64,000 nucleotides of DNA, from assembly GCF_023149135.1 (NCBI RefSeq), contig NZ_JAIWJX010000002.1, forward strand, positions 1,488,001 through 1,552,000, written 5' to 3'. Position numbers and translations under genes: made by a program. The first letter of the stretch is position 1; each line of letters opens with the position of its first letter. Source of the stretch: Fictibacillus marinisediminis. Its GTDB lineage: Bacteria; Bacillota; Bacilli; Bacillales; Fictibacillaceae. The notes beneath the pieces are model-generated. The model had not been told where the DNA came from, ran no database searches, and worked only from the letters and a program-made list of their open reading frames with translations. This document shows positions 34,439-42,284 of the stretch, piece by piece.

Positions 34439-34621
34439 TTACTTTTTGAAAGCGCTGGCGATTGTTAACAAAATCCCAATACCAGCAGCGCTATAAGACA
34501 AATAGGCGGGCATAGAAAGCTTGCCGGAATAACCCAGAATGCCTGCAATAAAGAGCAGGGATCCTGTTGTTTGCAGGAAGGTTTTTGCCGAACTTCTGTT
34601 TTCTATGATTCTGTTCTTCAT
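34439..34621 (-). CDS. Small membrane protein, 60 residues
   Basis: I do not recognise this protein. It has a basic N-terminus (MKNRIIENRSSAK) and two hydrophobic segments (about 17-30 and 38-57), and ends in FKK. GAGGGG lies six bases before the ATG at 34621. It is probably in the cell membrane. Confidence 0.65.
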   Translation of the reverse strand: MKNRIIENRSSAKTFLQTTGSLLFIAGILGYSGKLSMPAYLSYSAAGIGILLTIASAFKK

Positions 34622-34666
34622 CAAAACCCCTCATTTCTTTTTATAAAGAAAGTATAAGGGCACACA

Positions 34667-34711
34667 TGACAAAATGCACGAGCGTTAAGAATCACACTGT
34701 GCATTTTGTCA
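34667..34711. repeat. Perfect 13-base inverted repeat
   Basis: TGACAAAATGCAC (34667-34679) and GTGCATTTTGTCA (34699-34711) are exact complements around 19 bases. There is no long T tract on either side, so it is an atypical terminator or an operator between two minus-strand genes. Confidence 0.7.
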
Positions 34712-34722
34712 GGATCAATGTT

Positions 34723-34857
34723 CTATCTTTTCGTATTGCTTTTCTTTGCTGCATTTTCAAGCTTAGTTTGCGGATCTGCTGCGAATTCAGTATCACCTTT
34801 TCCTTGAGGTGTTACACTGCTGGCAGCCTGGCCCTTACCACTGCTTTTCTTCGTCAC
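34723..34857 (-). CDS. 44-residue protein resembling gamma-type SASP
   Basis: This frame starts at GTG with GGGAGGTG five bases upstream. The product is small, hydrophilic and lysine/glutamine/serine-rich, with GKGQAASSVTPQGKGDTEFA followed by a Lys/Asn tail. The GxxTEFA segment recalls gamma-type small acid-soluble spore proteins, which are amino-acid stores for germination; however, it is shorter and has no internal repeat. The opposite-strand frame here has no ribosome site. Confidence 0.5.
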   Translation of the reverse strand: MTKKSSGKGQAASSVTPQGKGDTEFAADPQTKLENAAKKSNTKR

Positions 34858-34988
34858 ATGATCACCTCCCATTTTTTAGCGTTGCCAACCTAAGGAGATT
34901 CATTCGCTGATTTCAGGTTAAAGGAGTATTAATTGTGGAATAACTAATGAGGCAGGCATTGTCAAAGAATGAAGAGGATGTGATTCAT

Positions 34989-35885
34989 ATGGAAATCGGA
35001 TTAGTGGGTCTGGGGAAAATGGGTTTTAATATTGCACAGAATATGATTGATCATGATTTTAAGGTGATTGCTTTTGATACCAATAAAGAAACGGTAGATC
35101 AAATCTCTTCAAAAGGTGCACTCGGGGTGGAGACACTTGAAGATTTAGCAAAGGGTTTTACCGGACGCCGGGCGATTATTTTATTGGTTCCTGCAGGCCC
35201 TGCAGTAGACAGTGTGATCAGTGAACTGGTACCTTATCTGGATCAAGGCGACATCATCATTGACGCAGGGAATTCAAAGTACAAGGATACACTTAGACGT
35301 TACGAAGAATTAAAAGAAAAAGGAATTCATTTAGTGGACTGCGGAACGAGCGGAGGTACTGAAGGAGCACGCCATGGTGTTTGTGTCATGGTCGGCGGGG
35401 ATGAAGAAGCCGTGGATTATGTTGCTCCGCTCTATGAAAAAATTTCAATAGAAAACGGTTTTATGAAAACAGGAAAAGCAGGAAGCGGTCATTTCTTAAA
35501 AATGGTGCATAATGGAATTGAATACGGAATGATGCAGGCGATCGCGGAGGGGTTTGAAATTCTGGATAAAAGTGATTTTGACTATGATTATGAAGCAGTC
35601 GCAAAGGTCTGGAATAATGGATCAGTCATCCGTTCTTGGCTGATGGAACTAATGGAGAACGCATTTTCCAAACAGCCGAAACTTGAAGAAATACGGGGTG
35701 TGATGAATTCTTCAGGAGAAGGCATTTGGACGATTGAGGCAGCGCTTGACTATCAGGCTACAGCCCCAGTTATTGCTCTGTCTCAGTTTATGAGGTTCAG
35801 GTCGCTCGAGGATGACACTTTCCACGGAAAAGTGGTGGCGGCTCTTCGAAACGAGTTCGGCGGACATGCTGTTGTGAAGAAATAG
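34989..35885 (+). CDS. gnd: 6-phosphogluconate dehydrogenase (decarboxylating), short NAD type
   Basis: This enzyme converts 6-phosphogluconate to ribulose 5-phosphate. The 298-residue protein has the Rossmann start EIGLVGLGKMGFNIAQNM, IDAGNSKYKDT, VDCGTSGGTEGARHGVCVMVGG, and the active-site lysine in GSGHFLKMVHNGIEYGMMQA. It is of the short GndA/YqeC type, not the 470-residue type. ATG 34989 follows GAGG by 11 bases; a longer frame begins at 34947. Confidence 0.93.
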   Translation: MEIGLVGLGKMGFNIAQNMIDHDFKVIAFDTNKETVDQISSKGALGVETLEDLAKGFTGRRAIILLVPAGPAVDSVISELVPYLDQGDIIIDAGNSKYKDTLRRYEELKEKGIHLVDCGTSGGTEGARHGVCVMVGGDEEAVDYVAPLYEKISIENGFMKTGKAGSGHFLKMVHNGIEYGMMQAIAEGFEILDKSDFDYDYEAVAKVWNNGSVIRSWLMELMENAFSKQPKLEEIRGVMNSSGEGIWTIEAALDYQATAPVIALSQFMRFRSLEDDTFHGKVVAALRNEFGGHAVVKK

Positions 35886-35895
35886 CACCTTTTAC

Positions 35896-35926
35896 AAAAC
35901 CTTTGCCCTACTGCAGAGGTTTTTTT
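35896..35926 (+). terminator. Terminator of gnd
   Basis: AACCTTTGC and GCAGAGGTT pair with one mismatch, followed by TTTTTTT. Confidence 0.8.
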
Positions 35927-35959
35927 CATATAATGGTACATAGGAGTGTGATATAAAGC

Positions 35960-36481
35960 ATGAAATTAAATGAGAAATTTGTTCGAGAATCCAGAACAGT
36001 AAAATCAAGTGTGGTTCTTCCGCCGGATACGAATAATCATGGAACTTTGTTTGGCGGCAAACTGATGGCATATATTGACGATGTGGCTGCGATATCAGCG
36101 ATCCGCCATGCACGCTGCAATGTAGTAACCGCCTCAACCGATTCGGTCGATTTTTTGCATCCAATCAGAGTAGGAAATTCAGTCTGCCTGGAATCTTTTG
36201 TGACGTGGACGCACAAAACGTCGATGGAGGTTTTTGTAAAAATCACGTCTGAGAATTTATTTACAGGCGAGAGAAAGGTTTGTGCAGTTTCCTTTTTGAC
36301 GTTTGTCGCACTGGGTGAAGACGGTAAACCAACGCCAGTGCCAAAAGCTATTCCAGAGTCTGAAGAGGAAAAGTGGCTTCATCAAGGTGCAGAGGAACGG
36401 GCTGTCAATCGGAGAAAAAGAAGGGAAAGCAGTAAAAAACTTGCTGAAGAATTCGGCACGCAAAAGCCATGGGAATATTAA
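35960..36481 (+). CDS. ykhA: Acyl-CoA thioesterase (hotdog fold, YkhA-like)
   Basis: This 173-residue single-hotdog protein hydrolyses acyl-CoA. It has PPDTNNHGTLFGGKLMAYIDDVAAISA, holding the conserved Asn/His and Asp of the family, and ASTDSVDFLHPIRVGNSVCLE. The C-terminal charged tail (ERAVNRRKRRESS) is typical of YkhA-type proteins. The ATG is preceded by a weak GGAGTG site. It is monocistronic. Confidence 0.9.
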   Translation: MKLNEKFVRESRTVKSSVVLPPDTNNHGTLFGGKLMAYIDDVAAISAIRHARCNVVTASTDSVDFLHPIRVGNSVCLESFVTWTHKTSMEVFVKITSENLFTGERKVCAVSFLTFVALGEDGKPTPVPKAIPESEEEKWLHQGAEERAVNRRKRRESSKKLAEEFGTQKPWEY

Positions 36482-36551
36482 AATCTGTTTTGTGAAAGTC
36501 TTTTCTTTATAAATTTGGTTTCGTCATGTTATAATAAAGTTACCTTTTTCC

Positions 36552-36647
36552 AGCCAGGGATACGAGAACCCTGGCTTATTATTTTTAAACTTTCATAGCT
36601 GATGATAATAGACATAGACCAGTCTGCAGATTGCAGGCTGGTTTTTG
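36552..36647 (+). terminator. Two successive terminator-like hairpins after ykhA
   Basis: The first (36552-36576) pairs AGCCAGGG with CCCTGGCT and is followed by TTATTATTTTT. The second (36618-36642) pairs ACCAGTCTGCA with TGCAGGCTGGT, one wobble, followed by TTTTT. A TATAAT sits at about 36531, before the first. No gene lies between them. Confidence 0.7.
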
Positions 36648-36659
36648 GATGCAAATATT

Positions 36660-36699
36660 GGCACCAGCGCTGGTCGGACCTTAGCTTGCCCTTTTCTTG
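36660..36699 (+). repeat. CCAGCGC repeat, degenerate copy
   Basis: GGCACCAGCGCTGGTCGGAC and TTAGCTTGCCCTTTTCTTG match the second copy at 5468 (CTCCAGCGCTTGTCGGACTT) closely at the left and more loosely at the right. Confidence 0.65.
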
Positions 36700-36702
36700 C
36701 CA

Positions 36703-36735
36703 TGCAAAAAAGAGTGGACGATTGTCCCACCCTTT
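36703..36735 (-). terminator. Terminator of the SASP gene
   Basis: GGTGGGAC and GTCCACTC pair with wobbles around AATC on the minus strand, followed by TTTTTTGC. Confidence 0.75.
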
Positions 36736-36756
36736 TCGCTTTTGGGAGAGTTAAGA

Positions 36757-36963
36757 TTAACGACGGAATCCGCCACCAAGTTGTTGTTCAGCCATTTGTA
36801 CAAGACGCTTAGTGATTTCACCACCAACAGATCCGTTAGCGCGTGAAGAAGTGTCGGGTCCAAGTTGCACACCAAATTCAGAAGCGATTTCATACTTCAT
36901 TTGGTCAAGAGCTTGTTGAGCACCAGCTACTACTAGTTCGTTTGAAGAGTTGTTACGTGCCAT
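36757..36963 (-). CDS. Alpha/beta-type small acid-soluble spore protein
   Basis: These proteins coat and protect spore DNA and are degraded by GPR protease at germination. The 68-residue protein has the GPR-site-like [24 protein letters not shown], the second conserved block [17 protein letters not shown], and the start [29 protein letters not shown] lies before ATG 36963. Its own terminator follows. Which ssp letter it carries cannot be decided. Confidence 0.96.
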   Translation of the reverse strand: MARNNSSNELVVAGAQQALDQMKYEIASEFGVQLGPDTSSRANGSVGGEITKRLVQMAEQQLGGGFRR

Positions 36964-37201
36964 ATGTATCACCTCCTTGTACTACTAGTTTGTATTACCA
37001 CTTTGAAAATATGCATGAAAAAGAAAATTTTTTTGGAGTCACGTTTCATTCGTATTTTCGTATAGTATCTTATCCCCCTATATTTGATTAGACGCCGTGA
37101 TGACCTCCCACACGGCGTTTATTTGTGTCTAGACTTTCTACCGTCACTTGATGTTCACTATCATTTTAGGCCATAAGAGGGTATACTGTTAACAAAAGGG
37201 G

Positions 37202-37630
37202 GTGAGTCCGATCGAGCCGATATTTGAACTGCTATGTGAAATGGACGTTTTGCTGATTTCATTGGGATTAACACTGGCTCTGCTTGGTATCAGCAGACAT
37301 ATCATAATGCAGTGCCCAGAAACGATAAAGAAAAGCAGCCAGCTGAAGATTTCCGATCAGAACAGAACACTTAAGTTACGATTGAATCCAAGTCTGGTCC
37401 AAAACTTCTGTTTTATGAGGAATCATATAACACACAGGAAATACCGGAAAGAAGCACCAGATGATAATGACAGCCACTCCTTCTTGTTGAATCATTCAGA
37501 CGCAAAACCAACAAGGAGGAAATGGAATGAACAGAAAGAAACAACGATCAGGACTTACACGCGGATTACAATTTTTTACGATGATATTTGGAATATGGGT
37601 ACTTGCAGGCTGCAGCAGAGCACCTGTTAA
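37202..37630 (+). CDS. mifM: MifM-like arrest-peptide leader of yidC2
   Basis: MifM stalls its own ribosome when membrane insertion is slow and so opens translation of yidC2. This frame lies directly before yidC2, has one N-terminal membrane segment (MDVLLISLGLTLALLG) and later RNHITHRKYRKEAPDDNDSH. From memory, B. subtilis MifM has a similar spaced Arg/Ile/Thr stretch followed by an acidic arrest cluster at residues 86-89; here the acidic PDDND is at 86-90. Unlike MifM the frame does not stop there; it runs through the stem-loop and 104 bases into yidC2. AAAGGGGGTG overlaps the GTG start, so initiation is uncertain (GTG 37202, ATC 37211, or ATG 37241). Confidence 0.65.
   Translation: MSPIEPIFELLCEMDVLLISLGLTLALLGISRHIIMQCPETIKKSSQLKISDQNRTLKLRLNPSLVQNFCFMRNHITHRKYRKEAPDDNDSHSFLLNHSDAKPTRRKWNEQKETTIRTYTRITIFYDDIWNMGTCRLQQSTC
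37478..37520 (+). promoter_or_regulatory. Stem-loop masking the yidC2 ribosome binding site
   Basis: TCCTTCTTGTTG (37478-37489) pairs with CAACAAGGAGGA (37509-37520) over 12 bases with one G-U pair and a 19-base loop. The right arm is the yidC2 Shine-Dalgarno. The left arm starts 7 bases after codon 90 of the leader frame, where a stalled ribosome would reach it and free the site. Confidence 0.85.
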
Positions 37631-38315
37631 CGCACAGAGCCACGGGGTATGGAGCCATTATTTTGTTTATCCCTTCTCAGAAGTGATTCAGTTTGTGGCC
37701 ACCTTCTTTAACGGAAATTATGGACTGGCTATCATCTTTTTGACGATCATTATTCGCTGTATTTTATTGCCTTTTACACTTTCCCAGACAAAAAATCAGC
37801 AAAAAATGAAAGAGCTTCAGCCGGAAATGAAGCGGATTCGAGAAAAATATAAAAGCAAAGACAGAGAAACTCAAACAAAAATGCAGCAGGAAGTTATGGC
37901 CCTTTACCAAAAGCATGGTGTTAACCCGGTGTCTATGGGATGTATGCCCTTGCTGATTCAGATGCCGATTTTGCTGGCATTCTATTATGCGATTATACGG
38001 ACGAAAGAAATCGCGGCACATAATTTCTTATGGTTTAACCTGGGTACACCGGATCCAACACACATTCTGCCGATTATTGCGGCTATTACCACGTTTATTC
38101 AATATAAGATAATCAATAGACAGCTTGAGCAAGTGAATCCCCAGATCCAGATGATGGGCTATATTATGCCGATGATCATCGTTTTTTCTGCCTGGAGGCT
38201 TTCTGCAGTACTGCCGATGTACTGGATTGTCGGGAACATCTTCATGACGGTTCAAAGCATTGTGATCAATCGAAAACGCAAAAATATTCAAACGACGGCC
38301 AATTCAAATTCTTAA
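37527..38315 (+). CDS. yidC2: YidC/Oxa1 membrane protein insertase, YidC2 type
   Basis: YidC inserts membrane proteins with or without Sec. The 262-residue lipoprotein has a signal peptide with lipobox LAGC, five membrane segments, the positively charged Arg in IIFLTIIIRCILLP, the cytoplasmic loop KMKELQPEMKRIREKYK and GVNPVSMGCMPLLIQMPILLA. It fits the B. subtilis YidC2 (YqjG) paralogue, which is controlled by MifM; the leader here supports that. SD AAGGAGGA lies seven bases before the ATG. A terminator follows. Confidence 0.9.
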   Translation: MNRKKQRSGLTRGLQFFTMIFGIWVLAGCSRAPVNAQSHGVWSHYFVYPFSEVIQFVATFFNGNYGLAIIFLTIIIRCILLPFTLSQTKNQQKMKELQPEMKRIREKYKSKDRETQTKMQQEVMALYQKHGVNPVSMGCMPLLIQMPILLAFYYAIIRTKEIAAHNFLWFNLGTPDPTHILPIIAAITTFIQYKIINRQLEQVNPQIQMMGYIMPMIIVFSAWRLSAVLPMYWIVGNIFMTVQSIVINRKRKNIQTTANSNS

Positions 38316-38319
38316 AACA

Positions 38320-38349
38320 AAAGAACTCTCCATTTTGGAGAGTTCTTTT
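38320..38349 (+). terminator. Terminator of yidC2
   Basis: AAAAGAACTCTCC and GGAGAGTTCTTTT form a perfect 13-base stem with a five-base loop and a T-rich end. Confidence 0.92.
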
Positions 38350-38435
38350 GTTTTACGGTGAAGCGTCTTTGTTGTACTTAGTTGACAGATTAACGGCGAA
38401 AATTCATCATAGAAAGAGGATAAGGAGTGATAGAT

Positions 38436-39214
38436 ATGAGAGAAAAGATGGTATTTTTTGATATTGATGGAACACTGATCGATGAAAGTACAGGGGAAAT
38501 TCCGGATTCAACAAAGGAAGCCCTACATCAGCTTCGAAGGAACGGTGTCCATACCGGAATAGCAACAGGCAGGGCGCCTTTTATGTTTGAACACTTATTG
38601 AAGGAACTCGAAATGGACTCGTTTATCAGCTTTAATGGGTCGTATGTTGTTTTCAGAGGAGAAGTCATCTACAAAGCAACACTGGATGTAGAAAGGCTGA
38701 AAGAACTTGAAAAGGTTGCTGTCCAATCGGAACATCCTCTTGTTTTCCTGGATCACGCAAAAGCAACGACCAATTATGAATACGCTGATGTGGTTTATGA
38801 AAGTACGAAACATTTGCTCACTGAATATCCTATGTTCGATGAGACTTACTATCATAGCAATGATGTTTATCAGGCGCTTCTTTTTGTGATGAAGAGTTTG
38901 AGCGGCCTTACAGAAATGATTATAAAGGAACCTTCGATTTTATCCGCTGGCATCACCACGCGATCGATGTAATGCCGTTTGGAGGTTCTAAAGCAAAAGG
39001 GATTGAAGAGCTTCTGAAACGCACAACGATAAAAAGAGAAGATACGTTTTCTTTCGGTGATGCCTTAAATGATATCGAAATGCTTCAATCATCAGGTATG
39101 GGGATTGCGATGGGGAACGGAAGGCCTGAAGCGAAAAAAGCAGCCCATTATGTTACGAAACCAGTTGGTGAAGATGGGATTTGGCACGGTTTAAAACATG
39201 CAGGTCTAATATAG
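38436..39214 (+). pseudogene. Cof-type HAD phosphatase, frameshifted
   Basis: A Cof-type haloacid-dehalogenase hydrolase acting on sugar phosphates or flavin-like phosphates. The first part has the nucleophile motif MVFFDIDGTLIDEST and GIATGRAPFMF; the last part has the lysine region GGSKAKGIEELLKR and DTFSFGDALNDIEML. The frame breaks at CTTCTTTTTGTG (T-run 38881-38885): with one more T the protein would read on as LLFCDEEFERPYRN through HHHAIDVMPFGG, giving about 259 residues. As it stands the first frame ends at 38972 (start ATG 38436 with AAGGAG). A real mutation and a sequencing error cannot be told apart here. Confidence 0.88.
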
Positions 39215-39222
39215 AATGTGAG

Positions 39223-39257
39223 GCGGACATAGCTTTTTTAGAGCTTGTCCGCTTTCT
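39223..39257 (+). terminator. Terminator-like hairpin after the HAD gene
   Basis: GCGGACA and TGTCCGC pair, with inner AGCT/AGCT pairing, and a TTTCTTG end. Confidence 0.65.
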
Positions 39258-39388
39258 TGTCATAAAAAAAGGAAATTGGGCAGCCTGTAGGAACCTTTGT
39301 GTCATTCTGGCAGAGAGAAGGTTTCATTTAATAAGCCGTAGAATTGTTCTCCATATCATTTTAAAAAATGAATGGGGCTGAAGAAACT

Positions 39389-40297
39389 GTGAATAAAGTA
39401 CTGATCGGTATTGTCATGCTGATGAGCATCAGCCAAACACTGAGTCCACCGGCACTTCAAGCGAGCACAGATGCAGAAGCCGTTGTCGCTGCAGATCATT
39501 TGAACGTCAGGAAAATTGATTCCATCTCTGCTCCCGTGATCGGGTCCGTAAGAGGAGGGGAAATACTGTCAGTCCTTTCCGAAAGAAATGGGTGGGCGCA
39601 TATTGAAATTCACGGTAAAACAGGGTGGGTGTCTGCTGTTTATTTAAAAAAGAGAGGAAATGGAAAGAGAGAGAAGCATGACGAAGCAGGAATTTGGAAT
39701 GTCGTAGCGAATCGTTCATTTAGCACACAAGAAGTTCGCCGGAGTGGGGGCCTTAATGGTAAGCGGATTGTAATTGACCCGGGTCACGGCGGTGTTGACA
39801 GAGGAGCAAAAGGAGCGTTTCATTCTACTCTGGAATCAGAACTGACGCTTCGCACAGGTTTGCTTGCCGCAGAAAAACTGCGAGCGGCTGGAGCCATTGT
39901 TATGATGACCAGAATGAATAATGATTATTTTTCATTGGCGAACAGAGTGTTCCAAAGCGAGTCTGTGTTTGCGGATGCTTTTATCAGTATTCATTATAAT
40001 TCATCTCTTCGCCCGGATGTGAGCGGGTTATCTACCTTTTATAATAAATCAGTAGATCAAGAACTTGCTCAATCCATTCAGGAGGGAATATTAAACGGTG
40101 GAACAAACCTGCAGGACAGTGGGGTGAAATTCGGAGATTATTATGTAATAAGGGAGAACCAGCGTCCCTCAGCCCTTATTGAATTAGGATTTCTATCGAA
40201 CCGGCATGACGAGCTGAAGGCAGAAACACAAGACTTTCAGGAGAATGCGGTAAGCGGAATCGTAATTGGACTGGAAAATTATTTTAATCAAAGATAG
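39389..40297 (+). CDS. Secreted N-acetylmuramoyl-L-alanine amidase with SH3b domain
   Basis: This enzyme cleaves the amide bond between muramic acid and the stem peptide. It has a signal peptide (MNKVLIGIVMLMSIS to PALQAS), an SH3b domain at about 33-90 (DHLNVRKIDSISAPVIG, GWAHIEIHGKTGWVSA), then an Amidase_3 domain with zinc His in IDPGHGGVDRGA, Glu in ESELTLR, His in ISIHYNSS and catalytic Glu in ALIELGFLSN. The GTG at 39389 gives the best signal peptide; ATG 39368 lacks a ribosome site. It is about 302 residues. Confidence 0.88.
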   Translation: MNKVLIGIVMLMSISQTLSPPALQASTDAEAVVAADHLNVRKIDSISAPVIGSVRGGEILSVLSERNGWAHIEIHGKTGWVSAVYLKKRGNGKREKHDEAGIWNVVANRSFSTQEVRRSGGLNGKRIVIDPGHGGVDRGAKGAFHSTLESELTLRTGLLAAEKLRAAGAIVMMTRMNNDYFSLANRVFQSESVFADAFISIHYNSSLRPDVSGLSTFYNKSVDQELAQSIQEGILNGGTNLQDSGVKFGDYYVIRENQRPSALIELGFLSNRHDELKAETQDFQENAVSGIVIGLENYFNQR

Positions 40298-40378
40298 CCA
40301 AAGTGCAGAGCATTTTATTGGCCTTTTGATAAAATATTACATATAGTGAACTATTATAGAGAAAAGAGGTATCACAGC

Positions 40379-41245
40379 ATGAAAGGAACGGGTCTTGTCC
40401 TAGAAGGCGGGGGAATGAGGGGTGTTTATACAGCAGGAGTGCTTGATTATTTTATGGACAAGGAATTGTATTTTCCCTATGTCATTGGCGTTTCTGCCGG
40501 GGCCTGCAATGCAACCTCCTATCTTTCAAGGCAAAGAGGGAGAAACCGGGTTGTTAATATCGATTTTGTACGACATCCAGAGTACATTTCTTATAAAAAT
40601 CTATTGTTGAAACGCAAAGGGCTTTTCGGGATGGACTTGATTTTTGATGAAATTCCTAAGAAACATGTCCCTTTTGATTTTGAAGCGTTTGAACGTGCGA
40701 CAGAACGTTTCGTGATCGGAACGACTGACAGTGAGACAGGACTGCCGGTTTATTTTGAAAAGGCGGATCATCAAGAGCATATTCTCACCGTTCTTCGAGC
40801 TTCCGCATCTTTACCGTTTATGGCACCCGTCATCGAATACCATGGAAAAAAACTGCTGGATGGGGGAGTGGCTGACCCTATTCCAGTCAAAAAGGCAAAA
40901 GCAGACGGAAATAAAAGGAACGTCATTGTTTTAACACAGAATGAAGGCTACAGAAAACGTAAAACAAAAATGGAATGGCTGGCGAGAAGGGTATACCAAT
41001 CACAGCCGGGGATGTCTGATGTTTTGCTGAACCGTTATAAACATTACAATGAAACATTGGATTATATTGAAGAACTTGAGAAGAAAAATGAAGTATTTGT
41101 CATCAGGCCAAAGCAGAAGCTGGATGTAGGAAGAGCGGAACGCAATCCTGTAAAGCTCCACGCCCTCTATGAACGGGGAATTGAAGATGCGATGAACGTC
41201 TATGAACAGCTGGAAGAATGGCTTTTTTTGGAAAAGACAAATTAA
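40379..41245 (+). CDS. Patatin-like phospholipase family protein
   Basis: This 288-residue serine hydrolase has the oxyanion loop LEGGGMRGVYTAG, the nucleophile elbow GVSAGACNA, and the catalytic Asp in LLDGGVADPIPV. These lipases work as Ser-Asp dyads on phospholipids or other acyl esters; the physiological substrate is unknown. The frame is longer, but ATG 40379 follows AGAGG by eight bases. It is a single-gene unit. Confidence 0.9.
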   Translation: MKGTGLVLEGGGMRGVYTAGVLDYFMDKELYFPYVIGVSAGACNATSYLSRQRGRNRVVNIDFVRHPEYISYKNLLLKRKGLFGMDLIFDEIPKKHVPFDFEAFERATERFVIGTTDSETGLPVYFEKADHQEHILTVLRASASLPFMAPVIEYHGKKLLDGGVADPIPVKKAKADGNKRNVIVLTQNEGYRKRKTKMEWLARRVYQSQPGMSDVLLNRYKHYNETLDYIEELEKKNEVFVIRPKQKLDVGRAERNPVKLHALYERGIEDAMNVYEQLEEWLFLEKTN

Positions 41246-41248
41246 AAC

Positions 41249-41305
41249 ACAAAAACGGATAGACGGTTGAGAGACAAGCAGTCTCACATCCGTCTTTTGT
41301 GTTTG
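41249..41305. terminator. Bidirectional terminator between patatin gene and ABC operon
   Basis: ACACAAAA-ACGGAT and ATCCGT-CTTTTGTGT form a long imperfect stem with an inner GAGAC/GTCTC stem. It lies between convergent genes. Confidence 0.75.
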
Positions 41306-41307
41306 CA

Positions 41308-42270
41308 TTAGTAAATGTTCTGAATCACTTCTTCTATATCCGGTTCTTTCATCTGAATGTCGAGTGGAGTGCCCCACTTGGAGATCTCCTGCAATAGAGC
41401 AGGTGAAGAAATTTTAGAGCGATCATACAAGACGGTACATTCACGGCCGTTACTTTCTGTCCTTTCAATACCATAAACCACTTGCAGTTCAGGTGGTTGT
41501 TCATACGTGACGGTAAGAATACTGGGAAGACCAATATGATTACGCAGTTCCTCCAAAGATCCATCCAATACCATCCTTCCCTGGTTAATGACAATGACCC
41601 TGCTGCATAATTGTTCAATGTCGTCCATGTCGTGTGTGGTAAGGACGACGGTTTTATTTTCCGATTTATTCATTTCCTGCAGGAACTCCCGGATTTTATG
41701 CTTAGCAACAACATCAAGGCCGATGGTTGGCTCATCTAAGAACAAGACAGGCGGGTTGTGGATCATTGCCGCCGCCAGGTCTGCACGCATCCTCTGACCG
41801 AGGGATAATTTTCTGACTGGAGTCTGAAGAAACTGGCTGATATCAAGGATATCATCATAGTGTTTCAAGAATCTTCGATAATGGCGGTCTTCTATTTTGT
41901 ACATGTGTTTCAAAATATCAAACGAGTCTATAACAGGAAGATCCCACCAAAGCTGTGTCCGCTGGCCAAAAACAATGCCAATATTTTGAGCAAGCATTTT
42001 TCGGTTTTTTTGCGGATTGATTCCAAGAACTTTTGCCACTCCTGACGATGGATGGAGAATTCCGGAAAGCATCTTGATCGTTGTTGATTTACCTGCACCG
42101 TTTGGGCCAATATATCCTACAAATTCACCTTCTTCTATTTTAAAAGAGATAGAATCTACGGCGTTCCTTTCCTCGTATTCCCCGGAAAACAGCGAAAGCA
42201 TGGAACCGAGCATGCCTTTTTTTGATTTGTATATTTTAAAGCTCTTTCTTAATTGATGTGCCTCAATCAT
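41308..42270 (-). CDS. ABC-2-type exporter ATP-binding protein
   Basis: This 320-residue ATPase of the COG4586 type has Walker A GPNGAGKSTTIKML, the Q-loop in IGIVFGQRTQLWWDL, signature LSLGQRMRADLAAA, Walker B PPVLFLDEPTIGLD and switch His in VLTTHDMDDIEQL. The N-terminal SKKGMLGSMLSLFSGEYEERNAV insertion before Walker A is typical for this branch. It is the last gene of a three-gene operon with two ABC-2 permeases. The exported substrate is unknown. Confidence 0.92.
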   Translation of the reverse strand: MIEAHQLRKSFKIYKSKKGMLGSMLSLFSGEYEERNAVDSISFKIEEGEFVGYIGPNGAGKSTTIKMLSGILHPSSGVAKVLGINPQKNRKMLAQNIGIVFGQRTQLWWDLPVIDSFDILKHMYKIEDRHYRRFLKHYDDILDISQFLQTPVRKLSLGQRMRADLAAAMIHNPPVLFLDEPTIGLDVVAKHKIREFLQEMNKSENKTVVLTTHDMDDIEQLCSRVIVINQGRMVLDGSLEELRNHIGLPSILTVTYEQPPELQVVYGIERTESNGRECTVLYDRSKISSPALLQEISKWGTPLDIQMKEPDIEEVIQNIY

Positions 42271-42284
42271 CGTTCCATTCCTCC

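Noticed and set aside
34666..34893. Plus-strand 75-codon frame opposite the SASP-like gene
   Set aside because: It is antisense to a frame with a strong ribosome site and begins within an inverted repeat.
36482..36660. Possible small RNA between TATAAT at 36531 and the hairpin at 36552
   Set aside because: The -35 region is poor and the hairpin is better read as the ykhA terminator.
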